Shown: piece after piece, positions 1 through 5,455 of the stretch | Layout of the letters: each line of letters opens with the position of its first letter | How positions within the stretch are numbered: the first letter of the stretch is position 1 | Assembly (NCBI GenBank): GCA_030042915.1 | Contig: JASHYS010000001.1 | Span: 1 to 5,455 of the forward strand | Length of the DNA stretch: 5,455 nt | Direction of reading: 5' to 3' | DNA from: Acidobacteriaceae bacterium | GTDB taxonomy: Bacteria > Acidobacteriota > Terriglobia > Terriglobales > Acidobacteriaceae | The notes under the pieces: model-generated | Told to the model about the DNA's origin: nothing | What the model saw: the letters and a program-made list of their open reading frames with translations, nothing else | Databases searched by the model: none | Translations under genes and position numbers: made by a program

Positions 1-639
1 CTCGTTTCCGCGCTGGTTCTTCCCGATCGCGCCCGGCTTTGGCTGCGCGACGGACTGGCGCAGGAGTTTTTGCTTCTGAGCGGCTTCTTCGAAGCCATCC
101 TTGAAGGCTTTCTGAGCGCGCCCTCGCAAAACGCGCCTGCCCTGCGGCTGGATCTGGAATCGTTGCTTTCGGGCAATAGCAAGCTGCTCGAAGCAGCCCG
201 CAACGAGCCCAGCGGACCCGGATGGCGCGAAGGCCTCAGCCTGCTTTCGGAGTTTGGCCGCTCGCTTTTTGAGGCGCTTCTGGCGCTGGAATTCGCCGTC
301 AAAGACAGCCACGAAGATCGCTTCGCGCGGCAATTGGAGCCAGCTCTCTCGCACTTCGCTGCCGACATTCACTCCCGTTTCAATTTCATTGCCGGTTGCA
401 TCCAAAGGTGGCGCTTCAGCAAACCGCCCGAAGGCACCAGCCTGGAGCAGGACATCGCTGATCTTGAAGCGCGCATGGACACGGTCCGCTACACCGGAAT
501 CAGCTTTTCGCAAGCTGAGATTCTGCGCGCCTACGCGGTGCAGCTTCACCTTAAGCAGATTGCCCGGCTGCTGCGCGATACCCGCATTGAAACCAGCCGC
601 GCTGTCGGTCAGGGACGCAAAGAGACCGAGACGGCTTGA
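1..639 (+). CDS. C-terminal part of a helical protein, possibly FUSC-type membrane transporter (5' truncated)
   Basis: The reading frame is open from the first base of the window and ends at TGA 637-639, giving 212 residues of a longer protein whose start lies off the left edge. A TTG at position 70 is an internal codon, because the frame continues upstream of it without a stop. The visible part is almost entirely amphipathic helix, rich in Leu, Ala, Arg and Glu. There is a hydrophobic helix at about residues 18-38, another at about 80-100, and a charged helical tail from about 147 to 196. I see no clear transmembrane segment or catalytic motif. The pattern 'RLWLRDGLAQ' followed by long helices resembles the C-terminal cytosolic region of FUSC/aromatic-acid-exporter-like proteins, but this is a weak resemblance based on memory. 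It converges on the his operon with a 25-nt gap and has no evident functional link to it. The coding status is well supported; the family is a guess. Confidence 0.6.
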   Translation, partial: LVSALVLPDRARLWLRDGLAQEFLLLSGFFEAILEGFLSAPSQNAPALRLDLESLLSGNSKLLEAARNEPSGPGWREGLSLLSEFGRSLFEALLALEFAVKDSHEDRFARQLEPALSHFAADIHSRFNFIAGCIQRWRFSKPPEGTSLEQDIADLEARMDTVRYTGISFSQAEILRAYAVQLHLKQIARLLRDTRIETSRAVGQGRKETETA

Positions 640-664
640 ACGCCTCGCTGGGCTGGGTTCGCGG
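640..664. other. Short convergent intergenic gap, no recognisable terminator
   Basis: These 25 nt separate the stop of the plus-strand gene (TGA 637-639) from the stop of hisA (TGA on the minus strand, 665-667). I see no GC-rich hairpin followed by a T run on either strand. Transcription from each side therefore probably runs into the neighbouring gene, or stops by a Rho-dependent route. This is inferred from the absence of a signal. Confidence 0.5.
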
Positions 665-1342
665 TCAGATAGATAGCGACTCCGTGTACACCGCCATCCC
701 TACCACCGCATCGGCGCCCAGCGCATCGAGCGCGTCCACCTCCTGCCGGCTCCTGATCCCGCCCGCCACAATCAGCTGCCGCTCGGTCAGTTTGCGCAGT
801 CGCGCGGCAACATCCATGGGGAAACCCTGCATCGTTCCCTCGGTGTCGACATGGGTGTAGAGAAACGCGGCTGCATACGGCTCGAGTTGCGGAATCGCAT
901 CGTCGGGTGTGAGCTCGACTTGCGACTTCCATCCCTTCACGGCAATGCGCCCGTTCCTGGTGTCGATCCCGGCTACCACCTGTTCTGCTCCCACGCTGGC
1001 TGCGAGTTTTGCGGCGAACTCCGCATTCACCCGGCCCTCGCTCGAAAAAAAGGCCGACCCGACAATCACGCGCCGCGCGCCCGCGTCCAGCACCTGCCGC
1101 GCCCGCTCGATCGAGTGAATTCCTCCACCGGCCTGAACGGGGAGCCGCTTGGCAATCTGTTCCACCAGCGTCGCGTTTTCGCCCTGCCGCATGGCTGCGT
1201 CCAGATCGATAAGCTGTACAAGCGGAAAGCGCGAGAAGCGCTCGATCCAGTACTCGAAGTCATCAAAGGCCAGGCGCAGCTTCTCGCCCTGCACCAGCTG
1301 CACAATCCGCCCGCCCATCAGGTCGATCGAGGGAATCAGCAT
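665..1342 (-). CDS. hisA: HisA, ProFAR isomerase (short, divergent form)
   Basis: This is the cytosolic (beta-alpha)8-barrel enzyme that isomerises the aminoaldose ProFAR to the aminoketose PRFAR (EC 5.3.1.16), the fourth step of histidine synthesis. At 225 aa it is shorter than the usual 240-250. Visible landmarks are N-terminal MLIPSIDL with the first catalytic Asp at 7, LIDLDAA 44-50, AGGGI 71-75, IVGS 93-96, AGID with the second catalytic Asp at 127, GW 137-138, THVDTEGT 163-170, AGGI 193-196 and GADAVVGMA 209-217. The shortening is mainly after VQLVQG (14-19), in the beta1-alpha1 loop. In the beta6 motif the usual D-x-x-R-D-G-T reads H-V-D-T-E-G-T. The ATG at 1340-1342 sits inside the hisF stop region (ATGCTGA, 7-nt overlap), with GAGG (1348-1351) five bases upstream, so translation is probably coupled to hisF. 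Barrel relatives such as TrpF or HisF are excluded by the motifs and by the separate hisF next door. Confidence 0.93.
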   Translation of the reverse strand: MLIPSIDLMGGRIVQLVQGEKLRLAFDDFEYWIERFSRFPLVQLIDLDAAMRQGENATLVEQIAKRLPVQAGGGIHSIERARQVLDAGARRVIVGSAFFSSEGRVNAEFAAKLAASVGAEQVVAGIDTRNGRIAVKGWKSQVELTPDDAIPQLEPYAAAFLYTHVDTEGTMQGFPMDVAARLRKLTERQLIVAGGIRSRQEVDALDALGADAVVGMAVYTESLSI

Positions 1343-2115
1343 GGCAGCCTCACTGGAACGCCCGCCTGCGCCAATTCCTCTTTCAGTGACCGCGCGCTCG
1401 AAACGCCGAAATGAAAGATGCTCGCCGCCAGCGCTGCATCGGCTCGTCCGCGCCCAAACACATCGGCGAAGTGCGCCACCGTGCCAGCGCCGCCCGACGC
1501 GATGACGGGAATGCCCACTGCCTCGCTTACCGCTGCGGTCAATTCACAATCAAAGCCCGCGCGCGTTCCGTCGGCGTCCATTGAAGTAAGCAGAATCTCA
1601 CCGGCGCCGCGCTGCTCGGCCTCGCGCGCCCATTCCACGGCGCGGCGCCCCGCCGGCTTGCGCCCGCCGTGCACGAACACCTGCGCGTCCCGCACCGGGT
1701 CATCGACATCGGGGTCGCGACGGGCATCGATGGCAACTACGACGGCCTGCGCGCCAAAGCTGCGCCCGATGGCGCTGATCAGCGTGGGGTCAGCCAGCGC
1801 CGCCGAATTGATGCTCACCTTATCGGCTCCGGCTTCGAACACCTGCTCGGCATCGCGCGCGGATTTGATTCCTCCGCCCACGCAAAAAGGCACGAACAAT
1901 TCGAGCGCCGTTCTTCGCACCGTGTCGAGCAGCGTCTGCCTGCCTTCGTGCGTGGCTGTAATATCGAGCAGCACAATCTCGTCGGCTCCTTCGCGCGCGT
2001 GCCGCGCCGCCTGCGTCGCGGGATCGCCTGCATCGACGAGATCGACAAACTGCACGCCCTTCACTACGCGTCCCGCGTGCACGTCGAGGCAGGCGATGAT
2101 GCGCTTGGTCAGCAT
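1336..2115 (-). CDS. hisF: HisF, imidazole glycerol phosphate synthase cyclase subunit
   Basis: This is the (beta-alpha)8-barrel cyclase subunit of IGP synthase (EC 4.3.2.10). It uses ammonia delivered by HisH to convert PRFAR to imidazole glycerol phosphate and AICAR. Its 259 aa is close to the family norm (about 250-258). Landmarks are [12 protein letters not shown] with catalytic Asp11, VKGVQF 18-23, CVGGGI 78-83, [10 protein letters not shown] 97-106, VVAIDA with catalytic Asp130, the loop 131-145 followed by FVHGGRKP 147-154, [15 protein letters not shown] 170-184, ASGGAGT 206-212 and [12 protein letters not shown] 226-237. Both catalytic aspartates are present. The ATG (2113-2115) has CGGAG (2125-2129) nine bases upstream. 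Its stop overlaps hisA by 7 nt. hisF follows hisH here and precedes hisA, so the two subunits of one enzyme are adjacent genes, unlike the H-A-F order in E. coli. It appears intact. Confidence 0.97.
   Translation of the reverse strand: MLTKRIIACLDVHAGRVVKGVQFVDLVDAGDPATQAARHAREGADEIVLLDITATHEGRQTLLDTVRRTALELFVPFCVGGGIKSARDAEQVFEAGADKVSINSAALADPTLISAIGRSFGAQAVVVAIDARRDPDVDDPVRDAQVFVHGGRKPAGRRAVEWAREAEQRGAGEILLTSMDADGTRAGFDCELTAAVSEAVGIPVIASGGAGTVAHFADVFGRGRADAALAASIFHFGVSSARSLKEELAQAGVPVRLPC
1348..1351 (-). promoter_or_regulatory. Ribosome binding site of hisA inside hisF
   Basis: The minus strand reads GAGG, five bases before the hisA ATG and within the last codons of hisF. Together with the ATGCTGA stop/start overlap, it suggests that ribosomes finishing hisF re-initiate on hisA. 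Confidence 0.6.
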
Positions 2116-2156
2116 GAGTGAGCGCTCCGATTCAAAAACGCAACAAATAATTGATC
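2116..2156 (-). other. AT-richer leader between repeat copy A and hisF
   Basis: This is the part of the hisH-hisF gap not taken up by the repeat. On the minus strand it includes an AT-rich stretch (about 2134-2153) just before the hisF ribosome binding site. AT-rich bases could help keep the start region unpaired, or mark a weak internal promoter for hisF-hisA. I cannot identify a convincing -35/-10 pair, so no promoter is called. Confidence 0.3.
2125..2129 (-). promoter_or_regulatory. Ribosome binding site of hisF
   Basis: The minus strand reads CGGAG, nine bases before the hisF ATG. It lies in the 8-bp palindrome GAGCGCTC (2120-2127); the same 9-mer GGAGCGCTC also forms the hisC ribosome binding site. 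Confidence 0.6.
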
Positions 2157-2224
2157 TGTCATCCTGAGCGAAGTCTGCCGTGCATTGCGCGGCAGGCGGA
2201 GTCGAAAGATCTGCGGCTGCTTTT
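2157..2224 (+). repeat. Intergenic palindromic repeat, copy A (GTCATCCTGAGCGA family)
   Basis: This 68-nt element fills most of the hisH-hisF gap. Its left arm TGTCATCCTGAGCGA (2157-2171) is identical over 15 nt to copy B (4813-4827, opposite strand). Its right arm (2203-2224, ending TCTGCGGCTGCTTTT) matches copy B at 19 of 22 positions. The middle holds a hairpin: CTGCCGTGC (2175-2183) pairs with GCGCGGCAG (2187-2195), a 9-bp stem with one G-T wobble and a 3-base loop. Relative to operon transcription it is in the reverse orientation, and it begins 6 nt past the hisH stop. I recall similar sequences scattered in intergenic DNA of acidobacterial genomes; no protein is encoded. Whether it acts in mRNA processing or stability or is only a dispersed repeat cannot be told from the sequence. 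Confidence 0.8.
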
Positions 2225-2230
2225 CGGGTT

Positions 2231-2905
2231 TCATCGCTCGATCTCCAGAAAATTCCGCAAAATCTTCAGCCCCGTCGCGCCGGATTTCTCCGGGTGAAAC
2301 TGCACGCCGAAGACATTCTTGTGCTCAACGGCGGAAGCAAACTGCAGCATGTATTTAGTAATTGAGGCAATTGCAATTTGCGGCTCATGGACGTCGCTCG
2401 AGGGGACGAAGAACAGCTTTTCTGGAACATAGTACGAGTGGGTGAAGTAGGCGTACTCGCCTCCATCGGCCGGATTGATTCCAGCCATGAGGCGCGACGC
2501 AGGCTCCGCTCTTGGAAGGATGTGATTCCAACCGACGTGGGGAACCTTCTCCCTGTTTTCAGGAAATCTCTTGCATTTTCCCGTAAAATATCCGAGGCCG
2601 AGCTGATTGGGAGCTTCCTCGCTGCCCTCCATCAGCCACTGCATTCCAACGCAAATGCCCAGGAACGGCACGCCGCGCGCGATGGCATTGCGAATTGCGC
2701 CGGTGAGACCGGTTGCATCGAGGCGTTCGGTTGCCGCAAAGTGACCCACGCCCGGCAGCACAATGCGCTCCGCTGACTCGACAAGCGACAAATCGCCGTC
2801 CGTGACCAGAGGCTCTGCGCCCAGATGCCGCAGCGCCTTCAGCACCGACGTCAGATTGCCGGCTTTGTAGTCGATTACCGTCACGCGCATATTCGGCGAC
2901 CCCAT
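2231..2905 (-). CDS. hisH: HisH, imidazole glycerol phosphate synthase glutaminase subunit
   Basis: This is the class I glutamine amidotransferase subunit of IGP synthase. It hydrolyses glutamine and channels the ammonia through the HisF barrel. In the 224-aa form the landmarks are [12 protein letters not shown] 10-21, PGVGHF 51-56 (oxyanion region), FLGICVGMQ with nucleophile Cys85, KVPHVGWN 120-127, YFTHSY 153-158, and [12 protein letters not shown] 198-209 with His204 and Glu206. The Cys-His-Glu triad is complete. The start is uncertain. The ATG at 2903-2905 has only AGG (2915-2917) nine bases upstream. A second ATG at 2888-2890 gives [12 protein letters not shown], which fits the usual HisH N-terminus better, and has GGGG nine bases upstream; that form would be 219 aa. 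The gene lies between two repeat-filled gaps, so it is not translationally coupled to hisB or hisF by overlap. TGA stop at 2231-2233. Confidence 0.95.
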   Translation of the reverse strand: MGSPNMRVTVIDYKAGNLTSVLKALRHLGAEPLVTDGDLSLVESAERIVLPGVGHFAATERLDATGLTGAIRNAIARGVPFLGICVGMQWLMEGSEEAPNQLGLGYFTGKCKRFPENREKVPHVGWNHILPRAEPASRLMAGINPADGGEYAYFTHSYYVPEKLFFVPSSDVHEPQIAIASITKYMLQFASAVEHKNVFGVQFHPEKSGATGLKILRNFLEIER

Positions 2906-2925
2906 CGAGTCGTACCTAACTGAAT

Positions 2926-3001
2926 CGGGGGCTAAAGCCCCGGGTATTTATCGTGGCTCCATTCGGCACGACTTCAGTCGTGCCCTGATACGAAATACCC
3001 G
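2926..3001. repeat. Nested double-hairpin element between hisB and hisH
   Basis: This palindrome-rich block occupies most of the 126-nt hisB-hisH gap. Hairpin 1 is GGGGC (2928-2932), TAAA, GCCCC (2937-2941). Hairpin 2 is GGCACGACT (2965-2973) paired perfectly with AGTCGTGCC (2976-2984). An outer perfect 9-bp stem, CGGGTATTT (2941-2949) with AAATACCCG (2993-3001), encloses hairpin 2. Base 2941 is shared by hairpin 1 and the outer stem, so the two cannot both form fully. It ends about 20 bases before the hisH start. There is no T run, so it is not a standard intrinsic terminator. Both hairpin motifs resemble intergenic repeats that I recall from acidobacterial genomes. It is likely a dispersed repeat; a role in mRNA stability or hisH expression is possible but unproven. 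Confidence 0.75.
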
Positions 3002-3031
3002 AAAACCTGTGTGCGGCCAAGTCTCTCCGAC

Positions 3032-3658
3032 CTATAGCAACCCCTTCGTGCTGGGCAGCATCTCACCCAGTTGCTTGTCGCGCGAGCACGCCACGCGCAA
3101 CGCACGCGCAAATGCTTTGAAGATCGCTTCGATTTTGTGATGGTTGGAGCGGCCGTACATCGTCTTCACATGCACATTGGCTCGCGCGCCGCGCGCGAAG
3201 CCTTCAAAAAAGTCTGTCACCAGCTCGCTTTGCAGATCCCCCACCAGCCGGGTGCGCACCTGAGTGTCCACCGCGTACGCCGCGCGCCCGCTCAAATCCA
3301 CTGCAGCAATCGCCAGCGTCTCGTCCATCGGCATCACAAAGTAGCCGGCGCGCAAAATGCCGCGCTTGTCGCCCAGCGCGCGATCAAACGCCTCGCCCAG
3401 CGCGATGCCGACATCCTCCACGGTGTGGTGCTGGTCGACGTCGAGGTCACCATCGCAGTGCAATGCCAGGTCGAAGGCGCCGTGCCGCGTAAACAGCTCC
3501 AGCATGTGATCGAAGAAGCGAATGCCGGTTGAGATTTTATACCGTCCCTGCCCCTCGATCGTTAGCTCCAACTCGATGCGCGTCTCGTTGGTGTTGCGCA
3601 CAATCGTCGCGGTGCGTGCGCTAGCAAGCCTGCTCGCAGCCTTTTTCTTCGTACTCAT
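3032..3658 (-). CDS. hisB: HisB, imidazoleglycerol-phosphate dehydratase (single-domain)
   Basis: This is the cytosolic Mn-dependent enzyme that dehydrates IGP to imidazole acetol phosphate (EC 4.2.1.19). The 208 aa fit the monofunctional form. There is no N-terminal HAD-type phosphatase domain as in E. coli HisB, so histidinol-phosphate phosphatase must be encoded elsewhere. After a basic N-terminal extension ([10 protein letters not shown], then the conserved TNET 23-26) the metal-binding motifs are [13 protein letters not shown] 48-60, DQHHTVED 75-82, and SNHHKIEA 171-178, with the C-terminal STKG 203-206. All expected His-rich motifs are present. The ATG (3656-3658) overlaps the hisC stop as ATGA. 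Within the end of hisC, GGAG (3669-3672) lies 10 bases upstream and GAGG (3663-3666) lies 4 bases upstream, which points to translational coupling. TAG stop at 3032-3034. Confidence 0.97.
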   Translation of the reverse strand: MSTKKKAASRLASARTATIVRNTNETRIELELTIEGQGRYKISTGIRFFDHMLELFTRHGAFDLALHCDGDLDVDQHHTVEDVGIALGEAFDRALGDKRGILRAGYFVMPMDETLAIAAVDLSGRAAYAVDTQVRTRLVGDLQSELVTDFFEGFARGARANVHVKTMYGRSNHHKIEAIFKAFARALRVACSRDKQLGEMLPSTKGLL

Positions 3659-4752
3659 TGCGCCTCGTCTCCGGTCTTTATTGCGGCCAGCGCATCCTTG
3701 AGCGCCATGGCGGCCTGCTTCATCTGTTCGCGCGTCCCAATCGTGATGCGCACACAGCCGTCGCAGCCAGGATCGCTCGAGCGGTCGCGCACCAGCACGC
3801 CGGCATCGCGCATGAGCCGTACGAACACCGCGTGCTGCGCGCCAATCTCCACCAGAACAAAATTCGCGCGGCTCGGCCAGCGGCGCACCCCCGCCGCGTC
3901 CAATGCCGCCTCAAACCCTGTGCGCGCCGTCAGCACCTCGCTCACATACCATTGCAAATATTGGGCGTCACCAAGCGCGGGCGGCAGCAAGGCGAGCGCC
4001 AGCGAGTTCACGCTGTATGGCGAAAGCACGCGCCGCACCCAACGCATCAGCTCAACCGGGCCAGCCAGCAATCCCAGCCGCAGGCCGGCCAGTCCATAGG
4101 CCTTCGAAAAGGTCCGCGCGACGACGAGATTCGGGACCGCGCCGACCTGATCCATCACCGTTTCGCCGTGAAAGTGGAAGTACGCCTCATCTACCAGCAG
4201 AACCGCTTGCGGGGCACGCCGCGCGAGTTCCAGCAACTGCTCCCGCGTGGCTGCCGAGCCCGACGGGCTGTTGGGATTGGCGATGGCAATCACTTTCGTC
4301 CGCCCCGTGATTGCATCAAGCAGCCGTTGGAAAGGAAACGCCAGGTTGGCATCGGCCTGCACCGTCACTACACGCGCGTCGGTTGCAGAGGCATACACCT
4401 CGTACATGGTGTATGTAGGCACCGGCATCAGCACTTCGTCGCCGGCTTCGAGAAATGTCTCGAAGAGCACGTGGATGGCTTCGTCGACACCGTTGGTCAG
4501 CACCGCTTGGTCCGCGCGCAGACCCATATGCGCGGCCACGATTGCCTCGACGGGTTCGCGCTCGGGGTAGCGCGTCAGCGATCCGGCCGAAATCGCGGCC
4601 AGGGTGTCGCGAACCTTGGGCGAGCAGGCAATTGTGTTTTCGTTGAAGTCCAGGCGCAGCCGGTCGCGGCTGCCCAGCGGCGGATGGTACTCCTTCATCG
4701 CCTGCACGCGTGCGCGCGGAGTGGGGGTGACTACAGTGGGCGATTGGGTCAT
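3655..4752 (-). CDS. hisC: HisC, histidinol-phosphate aminotransferase
   Basis: This is a PLP-dependent fold-type I aminotransferase that transfers an amino group from glutamate to imidazole acetol phosphate, giving L-histidinol phosphate (EC 2.6.1.9). The start chosen is the ATG at 4750-4752 (365 aa, beginning MTQSPT), because GGGAG (4759-4763) lies six bases upstream; a TTG five codons earlier would place that ribosome binding site inside the gene. Landmarks are LDFNEN 34-39, TNGVDEAI 86-93 (cofactor phosphate region), PTYTMYE 112-118 with the PLP-stacking Tyr114, NPNSPSG 159-165, VDEAY 187-191 with Asp188 contacting the pyridine nitrogen, [14 protein letters not shown] 214-227 with Schiff-base Lys217 and Arg225, RANFVL 295-300, and VRITIGT 334-340 with the substrate-binding Arg335. 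All key residues are present. The stop overlaps hisB by 4 nt. The position between hisD and hisB supports the histidine role over other aminotransferases. Confidence 0.96.
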   Translation of the reverse strand: MTQSPTVVTPTPRARVQAMKEYHPPLGSRDRLRLDFNENTIACSPKVRDTLAAISAGSLTRYPEREPVEAIVAAHMGLRADQAVLTNGVDEAIHVLFETFLEAGDEVLMPVPTYTMYEVYASATDARVVTVQADANLAFPFQRLLDAITGRTKVIAIANPNSPSGSAATREQLLELARRAPQAVLLVDEAYFHFHGETVMDQVGAVPNLVVARTFSKAYGLAGLRLGLLAGPVELMRWVRRVLSPYSVNSLALALLPPALGDAQYLQWYVSEVLTARTGFEAALDAAGVRRWPSRANFVLVEIGAQHAVFVRLMRDAGVLVRDRSSDPGCDGCVRITIGTREQMKQAAMALKDALAAIKTGDEAQ

Positions 4753-4758
4753 AGAGCG

Positions 4759-4763
4759 CTCCC
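4759..4763 (-). promoter_or_regulatory. Ribosome binding site of hisC
   Basis: The minus strand reads GGGAG, six bases before the ATG at 4750-4752. This decides the hisC start against the upstream TTG at 4765-4767. It overlaps the palindrome GAGCGCTC (4754-4761) also found at the hisF ribosome binding site. Confidence 0.75.
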
Positions 4764-4775
4764 GCAAGAGTCGCT

Positions 4776-4827
4776 AAAAGCAACCGCAGACCCTTCGCGT
4801 GGCCCTTCGGGCTCGCTCAGGATGACA
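4776..4827 (-). repeat. Intergenic palindromic repeat, copy B (GTCATCCTGAGCGA family)
   Basis: This 52-nt element fills most of the 85-nt hisD-hisC gap and is oriented with operon transcription, opposite to copy A. On the minus strand it starts TGTCATCCTGAGCGA (4813-4827, identical to copy A over 15 nt) and ends TCTGCGGTTGCTTTT (4776-4790); over the whole 22-nt right arm (4776-4797), 19 positions match copy A. The middle is shorter (15 nt against 31 in copy A) and different in sequence, but again carries a small hairpin: GCCC (4802-4805), TTC, GGGC (4809-4812). It starts about 10 nt after the hisD stop. The terminal TTTT is not directly after a strong stem, so I do not call it a terminator. 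Confidence 0.8.
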
Positions 4828-4837
4828 TACATATCAT

Positions 4838-5455
4838 TCATCGCGGGCTCCTTGGGCCCAAGCGCTCGCGGATCGCCTCGGCATGGCCGTGCAAACCCTC
4901 GGCCTCGGCGAGAAGCACAGCCTGACGGCCGAGTGCGCGCAGGCCGTCTTCTGTATACTCCTGCACCGTGATCAGCTTGACGAAGTCCATCACGCTCAAT
5001 CCACCGCGCACGCCCGCCATGCCGCCGGTCGGCAACGTGTGATTCGGCCCGGAGATGTAATCACCCAGTGGTTGCGCCGACCACCGCCCCACGAAGACCG
5101 ACCCGGCATTCTGCACCCATTCGAGATCGCTGGCTGCGTCCACGGTCAAGTGCTCCGGCGCGAGCCGATTGGTAATCTCCCGCGCCTCTTCAGCACTCTG
5201 CGCGACAATGACAACTCCATTGCGCCGCAGCGCCTGGCGTGCCACTGGATTGCCGCGGCTGCGCTCTTTTGCTTCCCGAATCACCGCCCGCGCCAGATCC
5301 TCGCGCGTGGTGACGAAAATTGCCAAGGCCTCGGGATCGTGTTCCGCCTGTGCTACCAGGTCGCTGGCAATGTCGGCCGCGCGGCCGCGCTCGCTGGTGA
5401 CAACAATCTCCGTCGGTCCGGCCAGCATATCAATGGCGCAGTCGAACGCCACCAG
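4838..5455 (-). CDS. hisD: HisD, histidinol dehydrogenase, C-terminal half (5' truncated by window edge)
   Basis: This is the zinc- and NAD-dependent enzyme that catalyses the last two oxidations, L-histidinol to L-histidinal to L-histidine (EC 1.1.1.23). About 205 residues are visible of a protein usually near 430 aa, and the frame stays open through the right edge. The GTG at 5450-5452 is an internal codon, not a start. Counting from that GTG, the landmarks are AFDCAIDMLAGPTE 2-15 (substrate region), AQAEHD 34-39 with predicted zinc ligands Gln35 and His38, APEHL 98-102 with the catalytic Glu100-His101 pair, GDYISGPNHTLPTGG 130-144 with zinc ligand Asp131 and substrate-contacting His138, and EGLHGHAEA 185-193 with the C-terminal zinc ligand His190. 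All expected active-site residues in this half are present. TGA stop at 4838-4840; the gap to hisC holds repeat copy B. It is the most upstream operon gene seen, so the promoter and probably hisG lie beyond the window. Confidence 0.96.
   Translation of the reverse strand: MVAFDCAIDMLAGPTEIVVTSERGRAADIASDLVAQAEHDPEALAIFVTTREDLARAVIREAKERSRGNPVARQALRRNGVVIVAQSAEEAREITNRLAPEHLTVDAASDLEWVQNAGSVFVGRWSAQPLGDYISGPNHTLPTGGMAGVRGGLSVMDFVKLITVQEYTEDGLRALGRQAVLLAEAEGLHGHAEAIRERLGPRSPR

Noticed and set aside
70..72. TTG as the start of the left-edge gene
   Set aside because: The frame is open back to base 1 and the upstream residues continue the same helical pattern; no ribosome binding site precedes the TTG convincingly.
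254..676. Alternative plus-strand frame inside the left-edge gene
   Set aside because: It is a +1 shadow rich in Arg, Ala and Ser. The other frame is open through the window edge and has a more protein-like helical composition.
2130..2160. Internal promoter before hisF
   Set aside because: The stretch is AT-rich, but I could not find a -35 and -10 pair with sensible spacing on the minus strand.
851..2167. Two plus-strand open frames (851-1414, 1418-2167) opposite hisA and hisF
   Set aside because: Both are antisense to well-supported genes, with low-complexity Ser/Ala/Arg-rich products and no family resemblance.
2157..3001. Intrinsic terminators at the intergenic hairpins
   Set aside because: None of the hairpins is followed directly by a T run in the direction of operon transcription, and the downstream genes belong to the same pathway.
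2157..3001. CRISPR array or attachment sites
   Set aside because: The repeats are single units at separate junctions, with no regular repeat-spacer pattern, no cas genes, and no integrase nearby.
4753..4767. TTG at 4765-4767 as the hisC start (370 aa)
   Set aside because: The GGGAG at 4759-4763 is ideally placed for the ATG at 4750-4752 and would lie inside the coding region with the TTG start.
3658..4971. 437-codon plus-strand open frame opposite hisC, running into hisD
   Set aside because: It lies antisense to hisC, whose motifs are complete, and runs through repeat copy B into hisD. Its product is Arg/His/Gln-rich with no recognisable domain; long antisense frames are expected opposite GC-rich genes.

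Overview
This window is most of a histidine-biosynthesis operon on the minus strand. It reads right to left as hisD (its upstream half is cut by the right edge), hisC, hisB, hisH, hisF, hisA. The 3' end of one unrelated plus-strand gene converges on it from the left edge. The DNA is GC-rich and densely coding. The unusually short HisA (225 aa, with a THVDTEGT motif) and the intergenic repeat families (GTCATCCTGAGCGA...; GGGGC-TAAA-GCCCC; GGCACGAC...GTCGTGCC) resemble what I recall from Acidobacteriota of the Terriglobia type. That assignment is recollection, not a search result.

Layout. 1-639 (+): C-terminal 212 residues of a helical protein, possibly an FUSC-type membrane transporter. 640-664: 25-nt convergent gap with no clear terminator. 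665-1342 (-): hisA, overlapping hisF (1336-2115) by 7 nt. 2116-2230: gap holding repeat copy A. 2231-2905 (-): hisH. 2906-3031: gap holding a nested double hairpin. 3032-3658 (-): hisB, overlapping hisC by the 4-nt ATGA. 3655-4752 (-): hisC. 4753-4837: gap holding repeat copy B. 4838-5455 (-): 3' half of hisD.

How the genes work together. HisA isomerises ProFAR to PRFAR. HisH and HisF form the glutamine-dependent synthase that turns PRFAR into imidazole glycerol phosphate (IGP) and AICAR. HisB dehydrates IGP, HisC transaminates the product to histidinol phosphate, and HisD oxidises histidinol to histidine. Not present are hisG, hisE/hisI and a histidinol-phosphate phosphatase; HisB here is the dehydratase only. 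hisG may lie beyond the right edge, and the others must be elsewhere. No promoter for the operon is visible and it probably lies beyond the right edge.

The enzymes themselves look ordinary and intact. The part worth a second look is the non-coding DNA. The operon has five internal junctions: two are tight overlaps (hisC/hisB and hisF/hisA), and the other three (hisD/hisC, hisB/hisH, hisH/hisF) are 85-126 nt gaps, each occupied by a palindromic repeat. Two of these are members of one family in opposite orientations. I see no evidence of a wholly new biological system.
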